Notes: generated by a model from the sequence alone, not told the origin. Positions 1 to 10,067 are shown, numbered from the stretch's first letter. The stretch is 64,000 bases of DNA from a bacterium 336/3 (GCA_001281695.1 LJIE01000001.1:3805521-3869520); one strand, 5' to 3'. Program-made: numbers and translations.

Positions 1-2610
1 GAGAATCGTTACATCTGTATTTCTATTTGGAACAGCCAAGCCTTCCCAATTACCACAAGTAAACCAATCGTTGGGGTTTGTAGCATCATCTCCAACCCAC
101 GTACCTTCTGGATTACTTGCATTGATTGTAAAAGTAGTGGTTGCACGACCAGCAGGCACAGTAGTACCTGTAAGTGTCCAATTTGATAAATTTGCAATAG
201 ATTGTAATAAAGCTCTTTTTGTTCCTGTATGAGTTGCCCCTGTATTATAGTTCGCTGCATCTCTAAGAGTAGTACTTGAAAAACTAAAACATTCTATATC
301 AGGATGTATTCGAGATTGTCTTGTAGAGCCCCCAGTAGTTGCTCCTGAGCATGCTGTATTGAAATTAACCCATCCTACACCATTTGTTAATCCATATAAT
401 ACTGTTCCGTTGAGTTGTACATTGGCTGTTCCCAAACCTGTGAAATTTCCTTGTACCAACCACATTTGGTCAGGGTCACCACTAGAGATATTAGCTCCTA
501 CTCCTCCAGGGTTAGCAATAGTAAAGTCACTTGTTCTATCTACACCATTCACCAAAACTTCTGTAACAGTTAATCCATTTGTTACAAATTTAATAATACT
601 TCCTGCTGTGATGTTAGAGCCGGTAGAAAGTGTAAATTGTAAAATGCCAGGGTTAGTGTCAGGGTCATTACCAGCCCCTCCCCAACGCATAGTTCTTGTA
701 CAAGCAGCAGCCCCTGCCTCAAAACGAGAGTTTACATACATAAAAGTTGTACCTGTAATTACTTCTACCATACTCATCACATACACTCCATCTTCTGAAC
801 CTGCTCCAAATTCTTGGGCATCAAAACCTACAAAAACTAAGTCCCCTGGTCTAAATGTTGTTTGGTTTAAAATATCAAATAAACCACTAATTACCCCTGT
901 TAGCCCTGTTGCTGTTGCATTTAAAGTGAACCCTGTTCCTACAACTGTATGAATGATATTTGTAAAAGTAGCCAAACCACTTGTAGCTGTAGCTGTTTTT
1001 GGAGAAGCATCCAATGTTCCTGTTGAAGTAATAGATATTGTACTTGCAAAATCTAAATCTCTATTGCCATGAACATCTGTTGTTTGTACAGTAGGAGAAG
1101 CCATAGTTCCATTTACAGAGGTATTGGAAGGTTGAGTAACAAAACGAAGTTCTGTGGCTACTATGTTAATTACATTTTGTCCATTGGTAGAATTGAATGT
1201 AGAAAAGCTTGACATTCCTGAACCTGATGCATTGGTGGTAACATTTGAGCTTCTCAAAGAAAACACAAAATCCTCATTATCATTGATGCCTCCAGCATTT
1301 AATGCAGTAGCAAGTGTCAATCTGATACTAATGGTTCTTGAAGTGTTATCAGCTACATTGATGTTTAATCCTGTAAATTGAATATTATTTGCATTGACCG
1401 TAACAGTACCACCAAGATTGGTTGCTCCATCAAATACAGCAATAGAATTGATAGCATTTTGCCAGTTTCCAACAGCATTGCCAGACGCTACTTCTTGTGT
1501 AAGTGTAAAACCTGTAATAATTGTAGGCTGGGTATCTGTGTCATTTAACGTTGCTCCACCATCTCTGATAGTCAATTGCCAAACTTGTACACCATCTGTA
1601 CTTGTAGTTATTGTTCCATTGTTCAATGAAGAAATGGTTGTCGCCTCTGAACTTGCAACAGCCACAACATCACTATTTAAAGAGTTAGTACCATTACCTT
1701 GGATAGCGAAATTATACACTGCCTCATCTGTATCATCACTTGTAATTTCGATATTAGCAGAACGAGTAGCCAAAGCATTTGGCGTAAATGTTACAACAAA
1801 TGTTGTACTCCCACCACTTGCAACTGTGGCTGCTGGGGCTGTTGTAACAGAGAAATCAGCAGCATGAGTACCTGTAATATTTATGGGAAGTGTTAAATTG
1901 AGTGTACTTGAACCTGTATTTTGTATGGTAAAAGTTCTTGTAAAAGAAGCTCCCACTGTTACATTCCCAAAATCTGTATGGTCTGTAGTAGAAGGTGTTG
2001 CATCGCCATCTGTAATGGTTGTACTATTGCCTTGTAAGTTAATTTCTGGACCTGTAGCAATGGCTGTTACTGTACCATTAAATGTGAAGTCGTTGATACT
2101 GAATGTTGTACCTGCTGCTGCAACTCCAAAAGTGTAAAATCTAAATGTAATAGAAGATGTTATATTTTGATAAGTTGCTCCTGATAAACTTATTGTTGTT
2201 CCTGTAGTAGTTGGTGTTCCAATATTTGAAGAAAAACCATCCAAACTTGATCTAAAAGCATGTGAGGGTGTTCCTGTTGATACTTGACTTGTGTAGACAA
2301 AACTTATAAAATCAATTTCAAAACCCGAATTAGGTGTAATTGTAAATTCAAAGTAATCATTTGCATCTAATGCTCCTGTACTCCAACCATTAGCATTATA
2401 CCTATTATTTCCTGCGTTTCCTCCTATACCAGATCCTCTACTGATTCCAGAAACTGTAATATTAGCATTTACGTTTTGTCCAGTTGTATAAGGACTTGTT
2501 AACCCTGGATTAGTACCTGTTATTGGATTATCAAAAATGCTTTGTCCCCAACTGCTCTGAGCCACTATGAAAGACACGAAGAATATGAATATCTTAATGA
2601 GATGTTTCAT
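1..2610 (-). CDS. Large secreted beta-rich protein, C-terminus outside window
   Basis: One minus-strand frame stays open from an ATG at 2608-2610 to base 1, giving at least 870 residues with no stop seen. It starts with a signal peptide (MKHLIKIFIFFVSF, cleavage probably after SSWGQ). Residues about 185-307 look like a choice-of-anchor-D/HYDIN-type immunoglobulin-like domain (GPEINLQG..., DFGNVTVGASFTRTF, then TTFVVTFTP and ITSDD). The rest is Thr/Ser/Asn-rich beta sequence typical of Bacteroidota surface proteins exported by the type IX system. The last visible part (WVGDDATNPNDWFTCGNWE) resembles segments common before a C-terminal sorting domain, but that end is not visible. Function unknown; adhesin or matrix role is inference. 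Confidence 0.8.
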   Translation of the reverse strand, partial: MKHLIKIFIFFVSFIVAQSSWGQSIFDNPITGTNPGLTSPYTTGQNVNANITVSGISRGSGIGGNAGNNRYNANGWSTGALDANDYFEFTITPNSGFEIDFISFVYTSQVSTGTPSHAFRSSLDGFSSNIGTPTTTGTTISLSGATYQNITSSITFRFYTFGVAAAGTTFSINDFTFNGTVTAIATGPEINLQGNSTTITDGDATPSTTDHTDFGNVTVGASFTRTFTIQNTGSSTLNLTLPINITGTHAADFSVTTAPAATVASGGSTTFVVTFTPNALATRSANIEITSDDTDEAVYNFAIQGNGTNSLNSDVVAVASSEATTISSLNNGTITTSTDGVQVWQLTIRDGGATLNDTDTQPTIITGFTLTQEVASGNAVGNWQNAINSIAVFDGATNLGGTVTVNANNIQFTGLNINVADNTSRTISIRLTLATALNAGGINDNEDFVFSLRSSNVTTNASGSGMSSFSTFNSTNGQNVINIVATELRFVTQPSNTSVNGTMASPTVQTTDVHGNRDLDFASTISITSTGTLDASPKTATATSGLATFTNIIHTVVGTGFTLNATATGLTGVISGLFDILNQTTFRPGDLVFVGFDAQEFGAGSEDGVYVMSMVEVITGTTFMYVNSRFEAGAAACTRTMRWGGAGNDPDTNPGILQFTLSTGSNITAGSIIKFVTNGLTVTEVLVNGVDRTSDFTIANPGGVGANISSGDPDQMWLVQGNFTGLGTANVQLNGTVLYGLTNGVGWVNFNTACSGATTGGSTRQSRIHPDIECFSFSSTTLRDAANYNTGATHTGTKRALLQSIANLSNWTLTGTTVPAGRATTTFTINASNPEGTWVGDDATNPNDWFTCGNWEGLAVPNRNTDVTIL

Positions 2611-2730
2611 AAATTTTATAAATTTTATTTTTTTAGCCTACAAATCTACACACCTTTATCTGAAAAAACCTTGTATAGTAACCAACCTTAACAAAAAGAT
2701 AATATTATAAATGCAAGATTTTTAATCAGT

Positions 2731-3789
2731 TCATATTCCTTTCAAAACTAAGCTTTCCATTGTAAGCCCTGGTCCAAAACCACAAGAAAATATATTTTCA
2801 TTTTTTTTTACTATATTCTTCAACTCTTTGAGTACAAAGAATATAGTCGCAGATGACATATTACCATATTGTGAAAGTACTTTATAAGCACTTTCCAATT
2901 GTATTTTTTTGAGTGTGAGTTTTTTCTCGATGCTTTCTAATATACGATTTCCACCTGGGTGTACTGCCCAATGGTGTACTTGAGACATATACAAATCATT
3001 TTTTTTTAAAGACTTATCTACTAAATTTTCAATATTAGAGGCTAAAAAATCAGGAACATAACTATTGAGCGTCATTAGAAAGCCCGTTGATGCAACCTCC
3101 CAAGCCATGCTTTGTTCACCCTCCAGAGCAAGTTCTGTATGAAAACCTCTGAGTTCAAAATATGCTTGTTTTGGATTATTACTGACTATTACAGCTGCTG
3201 CTCCATCTGCAAACAATGCATTTGCTATAAAATTATCTTCTGTGGATGTTTTTTGGAAGTGGATTGTACATAATTCAACATCTACAATTAAAATACGGGC
3301 ATTTTCTTGTGTTTTACAAAATGTGTCTGCAAGGCGTAATGCATGAAAACCAGCATAACAGCCCATAAAATTAACTGATGTTCGAATAATATCAGTAGGC
3401 AGTTTTAATTTTTTAATGAGAGCTATATCTAAACCTGGAGCTGAAAGTCCTGTACAAGTTACTGTTATTAAATGAGTTATATTTGAAAAATCAGTTAATT
3501 TCTCAATAGCATTTACACATAAATCAAGAGCTTCTTTTTCAAAAAGTTTCATTCTTGTTTCAACAGAAGGAAAAGGCTCTAAAGTTTGAGATAAAGGATA
3601 AAATGTTCTTTCTTCTAAGCCATAATCTGGAATTACTGAATAGCGTGTTTGGATTCCACTCTTTTTATAAATCATTTTTAGCTTTCTATGCTCATTTTCA
3701 GGAGCTACAGATTGCATGAATTTTAAAATATCTTCTTGTTTATGACAATATTTAGGGTTCGCTATGGCAATTTCTTCGATAAAAGGCAT
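2731..3789 (-). CDS. Type III polyketide synthase (chalcone/stilbene synthase family)
   Basis: The 352-residue protein has the usual family length and the complete Cys-His-Asn triad: Cys144 in NFMGCYAGFHALR, His277 in HWAVHPGGNR and Asn310 in YGNMSSATIFFVL. The N-terminal half also shows TCTGLSAPGLD. Family enzymes condense malonyl-CoA units onto an acyl-CoA starter to make pyrones, resorcinols or related phenolics in the cytoplasm; substrate cannot be read from the sequence. No methyltransferase, oxidase or prenyltransferase gene is adjacent, unlike many bacterial type III PKS clusters, so the product may be released unmodified or tailored by enzymes encoded elsewhere. Confidence 0.9.
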   Translation of the reverse strand: MPFIEEIAIANPKYCHKQEDILKFMQSVAPENEHRKLKMIYKKSGIQTRYSVIPDYGLEERTFYPLSQTLEPFPSVETRMKLFEKEALDLCVNAIEKLTDFSNITHLITVTCTGLSAPGLDIALIKKLKLPTDIIRTSVNFMGCYAGFHALRLADTFCKTQENARILIVDVELCTIHFQKTSTEDNFIANALFADGAAAVIVSNNPKQAYFELRGFHTELALEGEQSMAWEVASTGFLMTLNSYVPDFLASNIENLVDKSLKKNDLYMSQVHHWAVHPGGNRILESIEKKLTLKKIQLESAYKVLSQYGNMSSATIFFVLKELKNIVKKNENIFSCGFGPGLTMESLVLKGI

Positions 3790-3849
3790 ATTTTAATATA
3801 TGTGATGGATGTTGAGTTATATATCTTAGTCTTATAACTCACGATATAC

Positions 3850-5073
3850 TTACATTTTTTCTATACGTTTTTGTTTCTTGATTTCTTTTTTAAGGGATTT
3901 TAAGTCTTTTTTTGCATTTTTTCGTTTATCATTTTTTTTTTCGGCGTATTTGGCGAGTTTCTCCAAATAAGGACGAGCTTGTTCTAACTCATTTTTCTTT
4001 TTGTGATAGAGATATAGCCATTCTAACGCACTATGATAATAACCTGAATCATAAGCTTCAATGGATTCAGCAAAGTAAATAACCTTTTCAAAATACTTTT
4101 TGGCAATCTCAGGATCTTTTACACTGTATATTTGCCCTAAAATGTAGCTTGCAAACCTTCCACTAATTGCCTCATAACCAAACTGCTTTTTCTCTATTTT
4201 TGTTAGAATATCCTGTGCTAATTTTTCTGCTTCGGGGTGGTTTCCCATAAAAAATGTACTAATCGCATAAATTCGATGAAAATATGGATTCTCAGGGTAA
4301 TTTTCATACATTTTTTTGGCTATGGGTAATACCAAATGTGTTTTACCTTCTCCATTATAGATAAACATCAAGAAATAATTTGCCATTACACGTGTATAAA
4401 AAGCTTTTCTGGCTACTTCATCGAGTTGTTTGAGTCCTAATTCTTTATTTCCTTTGGGAAAAGTAGCTACAATAGGTGTTAGAAATGGGTAGTTTTCTGG
4501 AATCCAAACAGAATAATAATTGAATAAACCATCTCCAAATAAAAATTCAGGACTTAAATCATTTACCTCTTTGCCTCTACGTAGGTTTTTGAGTGCATTT
4601 CTACCTGCTGAAGCTGCCTTAAGCCATTGACTTCTATCAGAATGTAAACGCCCTTTGAAACCATAAGCTGCTGCTAGGAAAAAAGAAGCTTCTACATTTT
4701 TAGGGTTTATTCTGTACATCTTTTCAGCTTTGTTGATAGCCGAATCCATGTTTCTCTCAAAGGGTTTATCAAAATCTTCAATATCTGTATTAGGCATCAT
4801 TTTCCACCAGTTGCTCAAACCCATGATAAAATAAGGTAAGGGATGTTCAGGGTAGCGTTTTCTAAGTTTTAAGAATTCTTTTTCCGCAGTAGCAAACTGA
4901 AAATTATACATATTATCCAAAGCATCAGTAAGTTCTGCTTGTAAAGCCTCATCCAAAAGAAGCATTTTAGGTAAGGTATCTTTGGCTGTTTGTGCAAAAG
5001 AAGTATTGACAACAAGTCCTAATACCAACAAAAAGATGTATTTCATAGTTTTTAATGAAATCTTTGAAATCAT
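3850..5073 (-). CDS. Secreted/periplasmic tetratricopeptide-repeat protein
   Basis: 407 residues from the ATG at 5073; a second ATG at residue 10 (MKYIFLLVLGL) gives a cleaner signal peptide ending near TSFAQ, so the start is uncertain by nine codons. The mature part is helical, with TPR-like units (for example FATAEKEFLKLRKRYPEHPL, residues about 59-78, and HPEAEKLAQDILTK). The last about 40 residues are almost all Lys/Glu/Arg and probably form a charged helix. TPR proteins of this kind act as scaffolds in the Bacteroidota envelope; no specific role can be given. It is divergent from uvrA. Confidence 0.75.
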   Translation of the reverse strand: MISKISLKTMKYIFLLVLGLVVNTSFAQTAKDTLPKMLLLDEALQAELTDALDNMYNFQFATAEKEFLKLRKRYPEHPLPYFIMGLSNWWKMMPNTDIEDFDKPFERNMDSAINKAEKMYRINPKNVEASFFLAAAYGFKGRLHSDRSQWLKAASAGRNALKNLRRGKEVNDLSPEFLFGDGLFNYYSVWIPENYPFLTPIVATFPKGNKELGLKQLDEVARKAFYTRVMANYFLMFIYNGEGKTHLVLPIAKKMYENYPENPYFHRIYAISTFFMGNHPEAEKLAQDILTKIEKKQFGYEAISGRFASYILGQIYSVKDPEIAKKYFEKVIYFAESIEAYDSGYYHSALEWLYLYHKKKNELEQARPYLEKLAKYAEKKNDKRKNAKKDLKSLKKEIKKQKRIEKM

Positions 5074-5181
5074 AAAGGAATTTTGATTTTTACAAATATC
5101 ACAAAATTTTAGCAGAAATTCATCAAACAGTTTTCAAGAAAAAATTGTAAATTGGCGGTTTCTAAATATACACCCTCTCCA

Positions 5182-7986
5182 ATGGAAGAAATCATAGAAA
5201 TTTACGGAGCAAGAGAACATAATCTTAAAAATATAGATGTTATTATTCCTCGTCAAAAACTTGTAGTCATTACAGGAATTAGTGGCAGTGGTAAATCGTC
5301 TTTGGCTTTTGATACCATTTATGCAGAAGGGCAACGCCGTTATATGGAAAGTTTTTCTGCTTATGCTCGTTCGTTTATTGGAGATATAGAACGCCCAGAT
5401 GTAGATAAAATAGAAGGCTTGAGCCCAGTTATTTCTATTGAACAAAAAACAACCTCTCGAAATCCACGTTCCACAGTAGGCACAGTAACAGAAATTTACG
5501 ACTTTTTGCGTTTACTTTTTGCAAGAGCAGGTGAAGCCTATTCGTACAACACAGGCGAAAAAATGATTCAACAGTCTGAAGACCAAATTGTTGATAACAT
5601 TCTTAAAAACTTTGAAAATCAAAAAACAAGTGTTCTTGCCCCTATCATCAAAGGTAGAAAAGGGCATTATAAGGAGTTGTTTGTAGAAATAGCAAAAAAA
5701 GGCTACACCAAAGTTCGTATTGATGGTGAAATTCAGGATATTAAAGCAAAATTAGAACTAGATCGATACAAGATTCATGATATAGAGGTAGTAATAGACA
5801 GATTACAACCCACCGAAAAAGACCGTTTTCGTTTGACTGAATCTGTACACAAAGCTCTTAAAGAAGGCAAAGGAACAATGCTTATTGTCAATGAAACTAA
5901 TGAAGTCAAGTTTTATTCAAAATTTTTAACTTGCCCCACTACAGGCATTAGTTATGATGAGCCTGCTCCTAACTCGTTTTCGTTCAATTCACCTTATGGT
6001 TGGTGTCCAAGTTGCCAAGGTTTGGGAGTTGTAGAAAGCATTACAGAGGATAGCATCATTCCAAATAAGAATTTGAGCATTACCAGAGGAGCGATTGCAC
6101 CTTTGGGAGAGTATAGAGATATATGGATTTTCAAGAAATTGGAGAGTATTCTTAAGAAACATAAAGTTTCTATCAATACTCCTATTGCCGAAATTCCAGA
6201 AGAAGTAAAAAATATGATTCTATACGGAAGCCAAGAAAAAGTAGAAGTAGCATCCGTAAAATACCCTGGTACAAACTGGAATACAGTTTTTGAAGGTATT
6301 ATTCCTTTTATCAAAAAGAGCTTACAAGAAAGTAGTGAAGCTGTCAGAGAGCATTATGCCGAATATATTGTAAGCCAAACTTGCCCTGAGTGTAATGGTG
6401 CAAGGCTTAAAAAAGAATCGTTGTATTTTAAAATTACAGATAAAAACATTGCTGAACTCTCTCTAAAAAGTGTAAAAGATTTGAATGAGTGGTTCAAGAA
6501 TATTGAGAAGAAACTTTCTGAAAAACAAAACCTGATAGCCAAAGAGATTTTGAAAGAAATCAGAAAACGGATTCAATTTTTATTGGATGTAGGCTTAGAG
6601 TATCTGACACTCAATCGTTTGGTAAAAACACTTTCAGGTGGAGAGTCGCAACGTATCCGATTGGCTACACAAATCGGAACGCAACTGACAGGTGTTTTGT
6701 ATATTTTGGATGAACCCAGCATTGGCTTGCATCAAAGAGATAATCAGAAACTTATTGAAGCATTGAAAAGCCTCCGAGATTTAGGTAATTCTGTACTTGT
6801 GGTAGAACATGACAAAGATATGATGCTTGAAGCTGATTACATTTTGGATATTGGACCCGAAGCGGGCAGACATGGTGGGCAAATTGTGGGCAAAGGAACT
6901 CCCAAAGAGTTTTTAAAAAATGGCAGTGTTACCTCCAAATATCTCAATGGAGAGTTAAAAATTGAAGTCCCTAAAGAACGTAGAGCAGGAAATGGTAAAT
7001 TTTTGACTCTTAAAGGCTGTACAGGGCATAATTTGAAGAATGTAACCCTCAATCTACCTTTAGGCAAAATGATTGCCATTACAGGTGTTTCAGGTTCGGG
7101 AAAATCATCATTGATACATCATACGCTTTTCCCGATTCTCAATAAACATTTTTTCAATGCTAAAAAAGAACCTCTACCATATCAGGAACTTGAAGGCTTA
7201 AAAAACATTGATAAAGTAATTGAAATTGATCAATCTCCAATTGGCAGAACGCCTCGTAGCAATCCTGCTACTTATACGGGTGTTTTTACAGATATTCGGG
7301 ATTTATTTTCTCAACTTCCTGAAGCCAAAATCAGAGGTTATAAGGCTGGACGTTTTTCATTCAATGTAAAAGGTGGACGTTGTGAAGAATGTGAAGGAGC
7401 AGGTATCAAAACTGTTGAAATGGAGTTTCTGCCTGATGTATATGTTCCTTGCCAATCGTGTAAAGGCAAACGATACAATCGAGAAACTTTAGAAGTTCGT
7501 TTCAAAGGCAAATCTATTTCAGATATATTGGATATGACAATTGAGCAGGCTGTAGAATTCTTTGAAAATCAGCCTCGTATTGTCAATAAAATTAAAACTA
7601 TTCAAGAAGTAGGTTTGGGGTATATTACACTCGGGCAACAAGCTACGACTCTTTCAGGTGGAGAAGCCCAAAGGGTGAAATTAGCCACAGAACTTTCGAG
7701 AAAAGATACAGGAAAAACTTTGTATATTTTGGATGAACCTACCACTGGTTTGCATTTCCAAGATATTCAAAAATTATTGGTTTTCTTGAATAAACTGGCA
7801 GAAAAAGGAAATACAGTTTTAATCATTGAGCATAATATGGATGTAATCAAAATCTGCGACCATGTGATTGATTTGGGCTTAGAAGGTGGTGAAGGTGGTG
7901 GAGAAATCTTGGTAGAAGGCACACCCGAAGAAATTGCCAAGCACAAAAAAAGCTATACTGGTAAATTTTTGAAATTGGAATTGTAA
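5182..7986 (+). CDS. uvrA: Excinuclease ABC subunit A
   Basis: UvrA, the DNA-damage recognition ATPase of nucleotide excision repair. Two ABC modules are present: Walker A GISGSGKSS and GVSGSGKSS, signatures LSGGESQRIRLA and LSGGEAQRVKLA, and two zinc-binding CxxC clusters (CPECNGARL; CEECEGAG...CQSC). Size (934 residues from this ATG) fits the family. The frame is open back to a TTG at 5152, but the bases just before (TAAATTGG, 5148-5155) resemble the Bacteroidota -7 element, so transcription probably starts after that TTG and I prefer the ATG at 5182. Its stop overlaps the next ATG by one base (TAATG), suggesting translational coupling. Confidence 0.96.
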   Translation: MEEIIEIYGAREHNLKNIDVIIPRQKLVVITGISGSGKSSLAFDTIYAEGQRRYMESFSAYARSFIGDIERPDVDKIEGLSPVISIEQKTTSRNPRSTVGTVTEIYDFLRLLFARAGEAYSYNTGEKMIQQSEDQIVDNILKNFENQKTSVLAPIIKGRKGHYKELFVEIAKKGYTKVRIDGEIQDIKAKLELDRYKIHDIEVVIDRLQPTEKDRFRLTESVHKALKEGKGTMLIVNETNEVKFYSKFLTCPTTGISYDEPAPNSFSFNSPYGWCPSCQGLGVVESITEDSIIPNKNLSITRGAIAPLGEYRDIWIFKKLESILKKHKVSINTPIAEIPEEVKNMILYGSQEKVEVASVKYPGTNWNTVFEGIIPFIKKSLQESSEAVREHYAEYIVSQTCPECNGARLKKESLYFKITDKNIAELSLKSVKDLNEWFKNIEKKLSEKQNLIAKEILKEIRKRIQFLLDVGLEYLTLNRLVKTLSGGESQRIRLATQIGTQLTGVLYILDEPSIGLHQRDNQKLIEALKSLRDLGNSVLVVEHDKDMMLEADYILDIGPEAGRHGGQIVGKGTPKEFLKNGSVTSKYLNGELKIEVPKERRAGNGKFLTLKGCTGHNLKNVTLNLPLGKMIAITGVSGSGKSSLIHHTLFPILNKHFFNAKKEPLPYQELEGLKNIDKVIEIDQSPIGRTPRSNPATYTGVFTDIRDLFSQLPEAKIRGYKAGRFSFNVKGGRCEECEGAGIKTVEMEFLPDVYVPCQSCKGKRYNRETLEVRFKGKSISDILDMTIEQAVEFFENQPRIVNKIKTIQEVGLGYITLGQQATTLSGGEAQRVKLATELSRKDTGKTLYILDEPTTGLHFQDIQKLLVFLNKLAEKGNTVLIIEHNMDVIKICDHVIDLGLEGGEGGGEILVEGTPEEIAKHKKSYTGKFLKLEL

Positions 7987-8456
7987 TGTATTTCAAGGAT
8001 TATTCTAAATATTCTTATAATCTTGGTGTTGAGCTTGAGAAAGTAAAGAATATAGGATGGATTTCCCACGAATTTCCTTTTTCAGTAGGTGAATCAAATA
8101 ATGCCTTTAAAAAGAAATTATTAGAGATTATTTTTTTGAAAGATTGTAACAGAATGAGAGGGGTACATATTTGTGATATTTGTCAAGAAAACTATTATCT
8201 CTTTGTACATAAATCAGGGCATATTTTAAAATCAAAAAACCTTTCTATTCCTCAAAAAGACACAAAACTTTTAGGTCATTCTGAGATTTGCATACCATCC
8301 AAAGATGGTGATTTTGTATATGCCTCTCCAACTTTAATATATCATTATATTCTTGAACATCATTATTTGCCTTCTAAAGATTATATAGAAAGTGTTTTGG
8401 CTTTTGATATGAGTTTAGATAGTGAAGAAATTTTCAATACTTATTTCATAATATAA
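7986..8456 (+). CDS. Small protein of a DUF7919-like family
   Basis: 156 residues, starting on the last base of the uvrA stop. The sequence has the pattern of a small conserved family I recall as DUF7919: an N-terminal YFKDYSKYSYN, then NIGWISHEFPF, a CDIC pair, EICIPSKDGDFVYASPTLIYHY and a short helical end. Members are often found near toxin-immunity or signalling genes, but their function is unknown to me. The CxxC could bind metal. The overlap with uvrA implies co-transcription, but a role in DNA repair is not supported by the sequence. Confidence 0.6.
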   Translation: MYFKDYSKYSYNLGVELEKVKNIGWISHEFPFSVGESNNAFKKKLLEIIFLKDCNRMRGVHICDICQENYYLFVHKSGHILKSKNLSIPQKDTKLLGHSEICIPSKDGDFVYASPTLIYHYILEHHYLPSKDYIESVLAFDMSLDSEEIFNTYFII

Positions 8457-8460
8457 ATCT

Positions 8461-8868
8461 ATGGAGAAAACTGTTAAACAAGTCATTAAATTAACCCCAT
8501 TTCTTATTTTATGTATACAAATAGCATATTGTTGGTATGATTTATTAACTGTCGAAGACTCTTTTATTACTATAAAATACTATTTAGCACTTGCTCTATT
8601 AATTATCAATACTGGTATTTATTTCTGGAAATTTGAGAGAGGCTTGTTATTAACAGGCATTATACTTGTGTTATCAACATTTTCTCTTATTCATATAACA
8701 TTTGAAGTAGCTACAAACTCATTTTATATTCAGATTGGTAGTTTAAAAATCTCCACACCTGATATTCATGGATTTTCTCTATTAGTTCTAATTGGATATT
8801 GTATTGTAAACTATAATATTATTAAAATGATGAGAGTAAAATTAGCCTTACTTTTAAAAAAACTTTAA
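8461..8868 (+). CDS. Small four-helix membrane protein, unknown function
   Basis: 135 residues, four bases after the previous stop, so probably the third gene of the uvrA transcript. Four hydrophobic stretches (about residues 10-27, 38-56, 61-79 and 103-121) indicate an integral membrane protein with both ends short. No motif is recognised. The last residues are basic (MRVKLALLLKKL), consistent with a cytoplasmic C-terminus. The gene is complete and in good frame; a function cannot be assigned. Confidence 0.6.
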   Translation: MEKTVKQVIKLTPFLILCIQIAYCWYDLLTVEDSFITIKYYLALALLIINTGIYFWKFERGLLLTGIILVLSTFSLIHITFEVATNSFYIQIGSLKISTPDIHGFSLLVLIGYCIVNYNIIKMMRVKLALLLKKL

Positions 8869-8874
8869 TTTTAA

Positions 8875-9234
8875 TCAAATTTTCTCCAAATTATGTTTCG
8901 TTAAATTGCTTTCTGCATTGCCAGTATTGAGGGTGGTGGCAGGCTCAAAAAGCATTACACAAACTTCATTTTTTGCCACAGGACGGTGTTCTACACCTTT
9001 GGGAACAATTACAAACTCATTTTCTTGGATTTCTACGGTTTTATCTCTGTATTCCATTTGGAAACTACCTTTTAACACCAAAAACATTTCGTCTTCGTGG
9101 TCATGTTTGTGCCACACAAATTCTCCTTGAAACTTTACAAGTTTTACATGCTGTCCATTGAGTTCGCCCACAATTCTCGGATTCCAGTAATCAGAAAACA
9201 AAGCTAATTTTTCGTTGATGTTGATTTTATCCAT
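8875..9234 (-). CDS. Single-domain cupin protein
   Basis: 119 residues, one conserved cupin barrel. Motif 1 is visible as WHKHDHEDEMFLVLKG, with the His-His-Glu metal ligands, and motif 2 as PKGVEHRPVA. Such small cupins bind a divalent metal and may be isomerases, dioxygenases or sensors; the sequence does not tell which. It is convergent with the uvrA group (stop codons six bases apart on opposite strands) and lies just downstream of the DUF4328 gene. Confidence 0.8.
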   Translation of the reverse strand: MDKININEKLALFSDYWNPRIVGELNGQHVKLVKFQGEFVWHKHDHEDEMFLVLKGSFQMEYRDKTVEIQENEFVIVPKGVEHRPVAKNEVCVMLFEPATTLNTGNAESNLTKHNLEKI

Positions 9235-9252
9235 AAAAAAAATGTTTATAGT

Positions 9253-9948
9253 TTATTCATTTTCATCTAAATCGTGTTCATTGGTTGGTTTCTTATCATC
9301 AAATTTTTTCCACAAATTTTCCATACTACTATAATCTCTGATGACTTTTAAGTTTATGAGAGAAAACAATATGAGTGCTATATAATTTACTTTGGTCAAA
9401 CCATAATATACTTCTAATTCACTTAAATTCTCCAAATTAAAAGCATAATAAATAGATGTCCATCCTATAACTGAAGAACATATATATAATAACCACCAAA
9501 AAAACAGTAAATTGATATTTAGTTTTTTAAATATAATAAAGTATTTTTCTTCTAATAATTTTCCTGTTTCAACATATAGCTCCTTCATGATAATAAATGG
9601 TCTATAAAGGCTTATAATAGGTATAAACCAGCTTGCTACTGCCCAACCCTCTGTATAAGCTAAACCATCTGTTTTTTGGTGCAGATTATAGTAAGCCCTT
9701 CTAAACCATTGCATAAATACAACATTTTGAGCAATCGTTATCATTGTACTAAGCAACTCTATTATTTCTGATAAACTTGTTTTTATTTCAAAAAGTCTTT
9801 CTAATTCTAAATTAATGGGATAATCATATTTGAAATGAAACATACCTAATTTTATTACAAATATGAGCATTAATATAAATGTAAAAATTATTGTATTTTG
9901 GGCTCTTTGCCCATTAAATCGTAGCATTTCATTTTTTAGTTTAATCAC
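9253..9948 (-). CDS. DUF4328 membrane protein
   Basis: 231 residues with about five to six hydrophobic segments. The core FRRAYYNLH ... GWAVASWFIPIISLYRPF is characteristic of DUF4328 proteins, in which a conserved W-hydrophobic-R-A-Y segment precedes a W.IP....RP motif. Function of the family is unknown. The C-terminus is charged (KKPTNEHDLDENE) and probably cytoplasmic. It is divergent from rpsF and 19 bases upstream of the cupin gene, so the two minus-strand genes may be co-transcribed. Confidence 0.7.
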   Translation of the reverse strand: MIKLKNEMLRFNGQRAQNTIIFTFILMLIFVIKLGMFHFKYDYPINLELERLFEIKTSLSEIIELLSTMITIAQNVVFMQWFRRAYYNLHQKTDGLAYTEGWAVASWFIPIISLYRPFIIMKELYVETGKLLEEKYFIIFKKLNINLLFFWWLLYICSSVIGWTSIYYAFNLENLSELEVYYGLTKVNYIALILFSLINLKVIRDYSSMENLWKKFDDKKPTNEHDLDENE

Positions 9949-10007
9949 TTTATAAAACTAAGAAAAAGTACTTGGATCATATAATATTTACAAATATTCT
10001 CTAAATC

Positions 10008-10040
10008 TTTTGCATCTCATGAAAAGATTTTTTAGATTTG
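10008..10040 (+). promoter_or_regulatory. Promoter of the rpsF-rpsR-rplI operon
   Basis: TTTTG at 10008-10012, a 20-base spacer, then TAGATTTG at 10033-10040, an exact match to the Bacteroidota vegetative consensus (TTTG, 19-20 bases, TAnnTTTG). Transcription should start near 10046, which rules out the TTG at 10038 as the rpsF start. Confidence 0.8.
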
Positions 10041-10067
10041 CACCCTCAAAATCAATTTATTAAACCG

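Noticed and set aside
9-260. 83-residue minus-strand frame at the left edge
   Set aside because: It lies in another frame of the large surface-protein gene and has no domain.
359-2137. Plus-strand open frames in the first 2.1 kb
   Set aside because: They are antisense to a continuous minus-strand frame with a signal peptide and an Ig-like domain, and show the Pro/Val/Thr bias of the complement of a Thr/Asn-rich protein.
10038-10067. TTG start for rpsF
   Set aside because: The TTG is part of the promoter -7 element; the ATG at 10068 gives the normal bS6 start.
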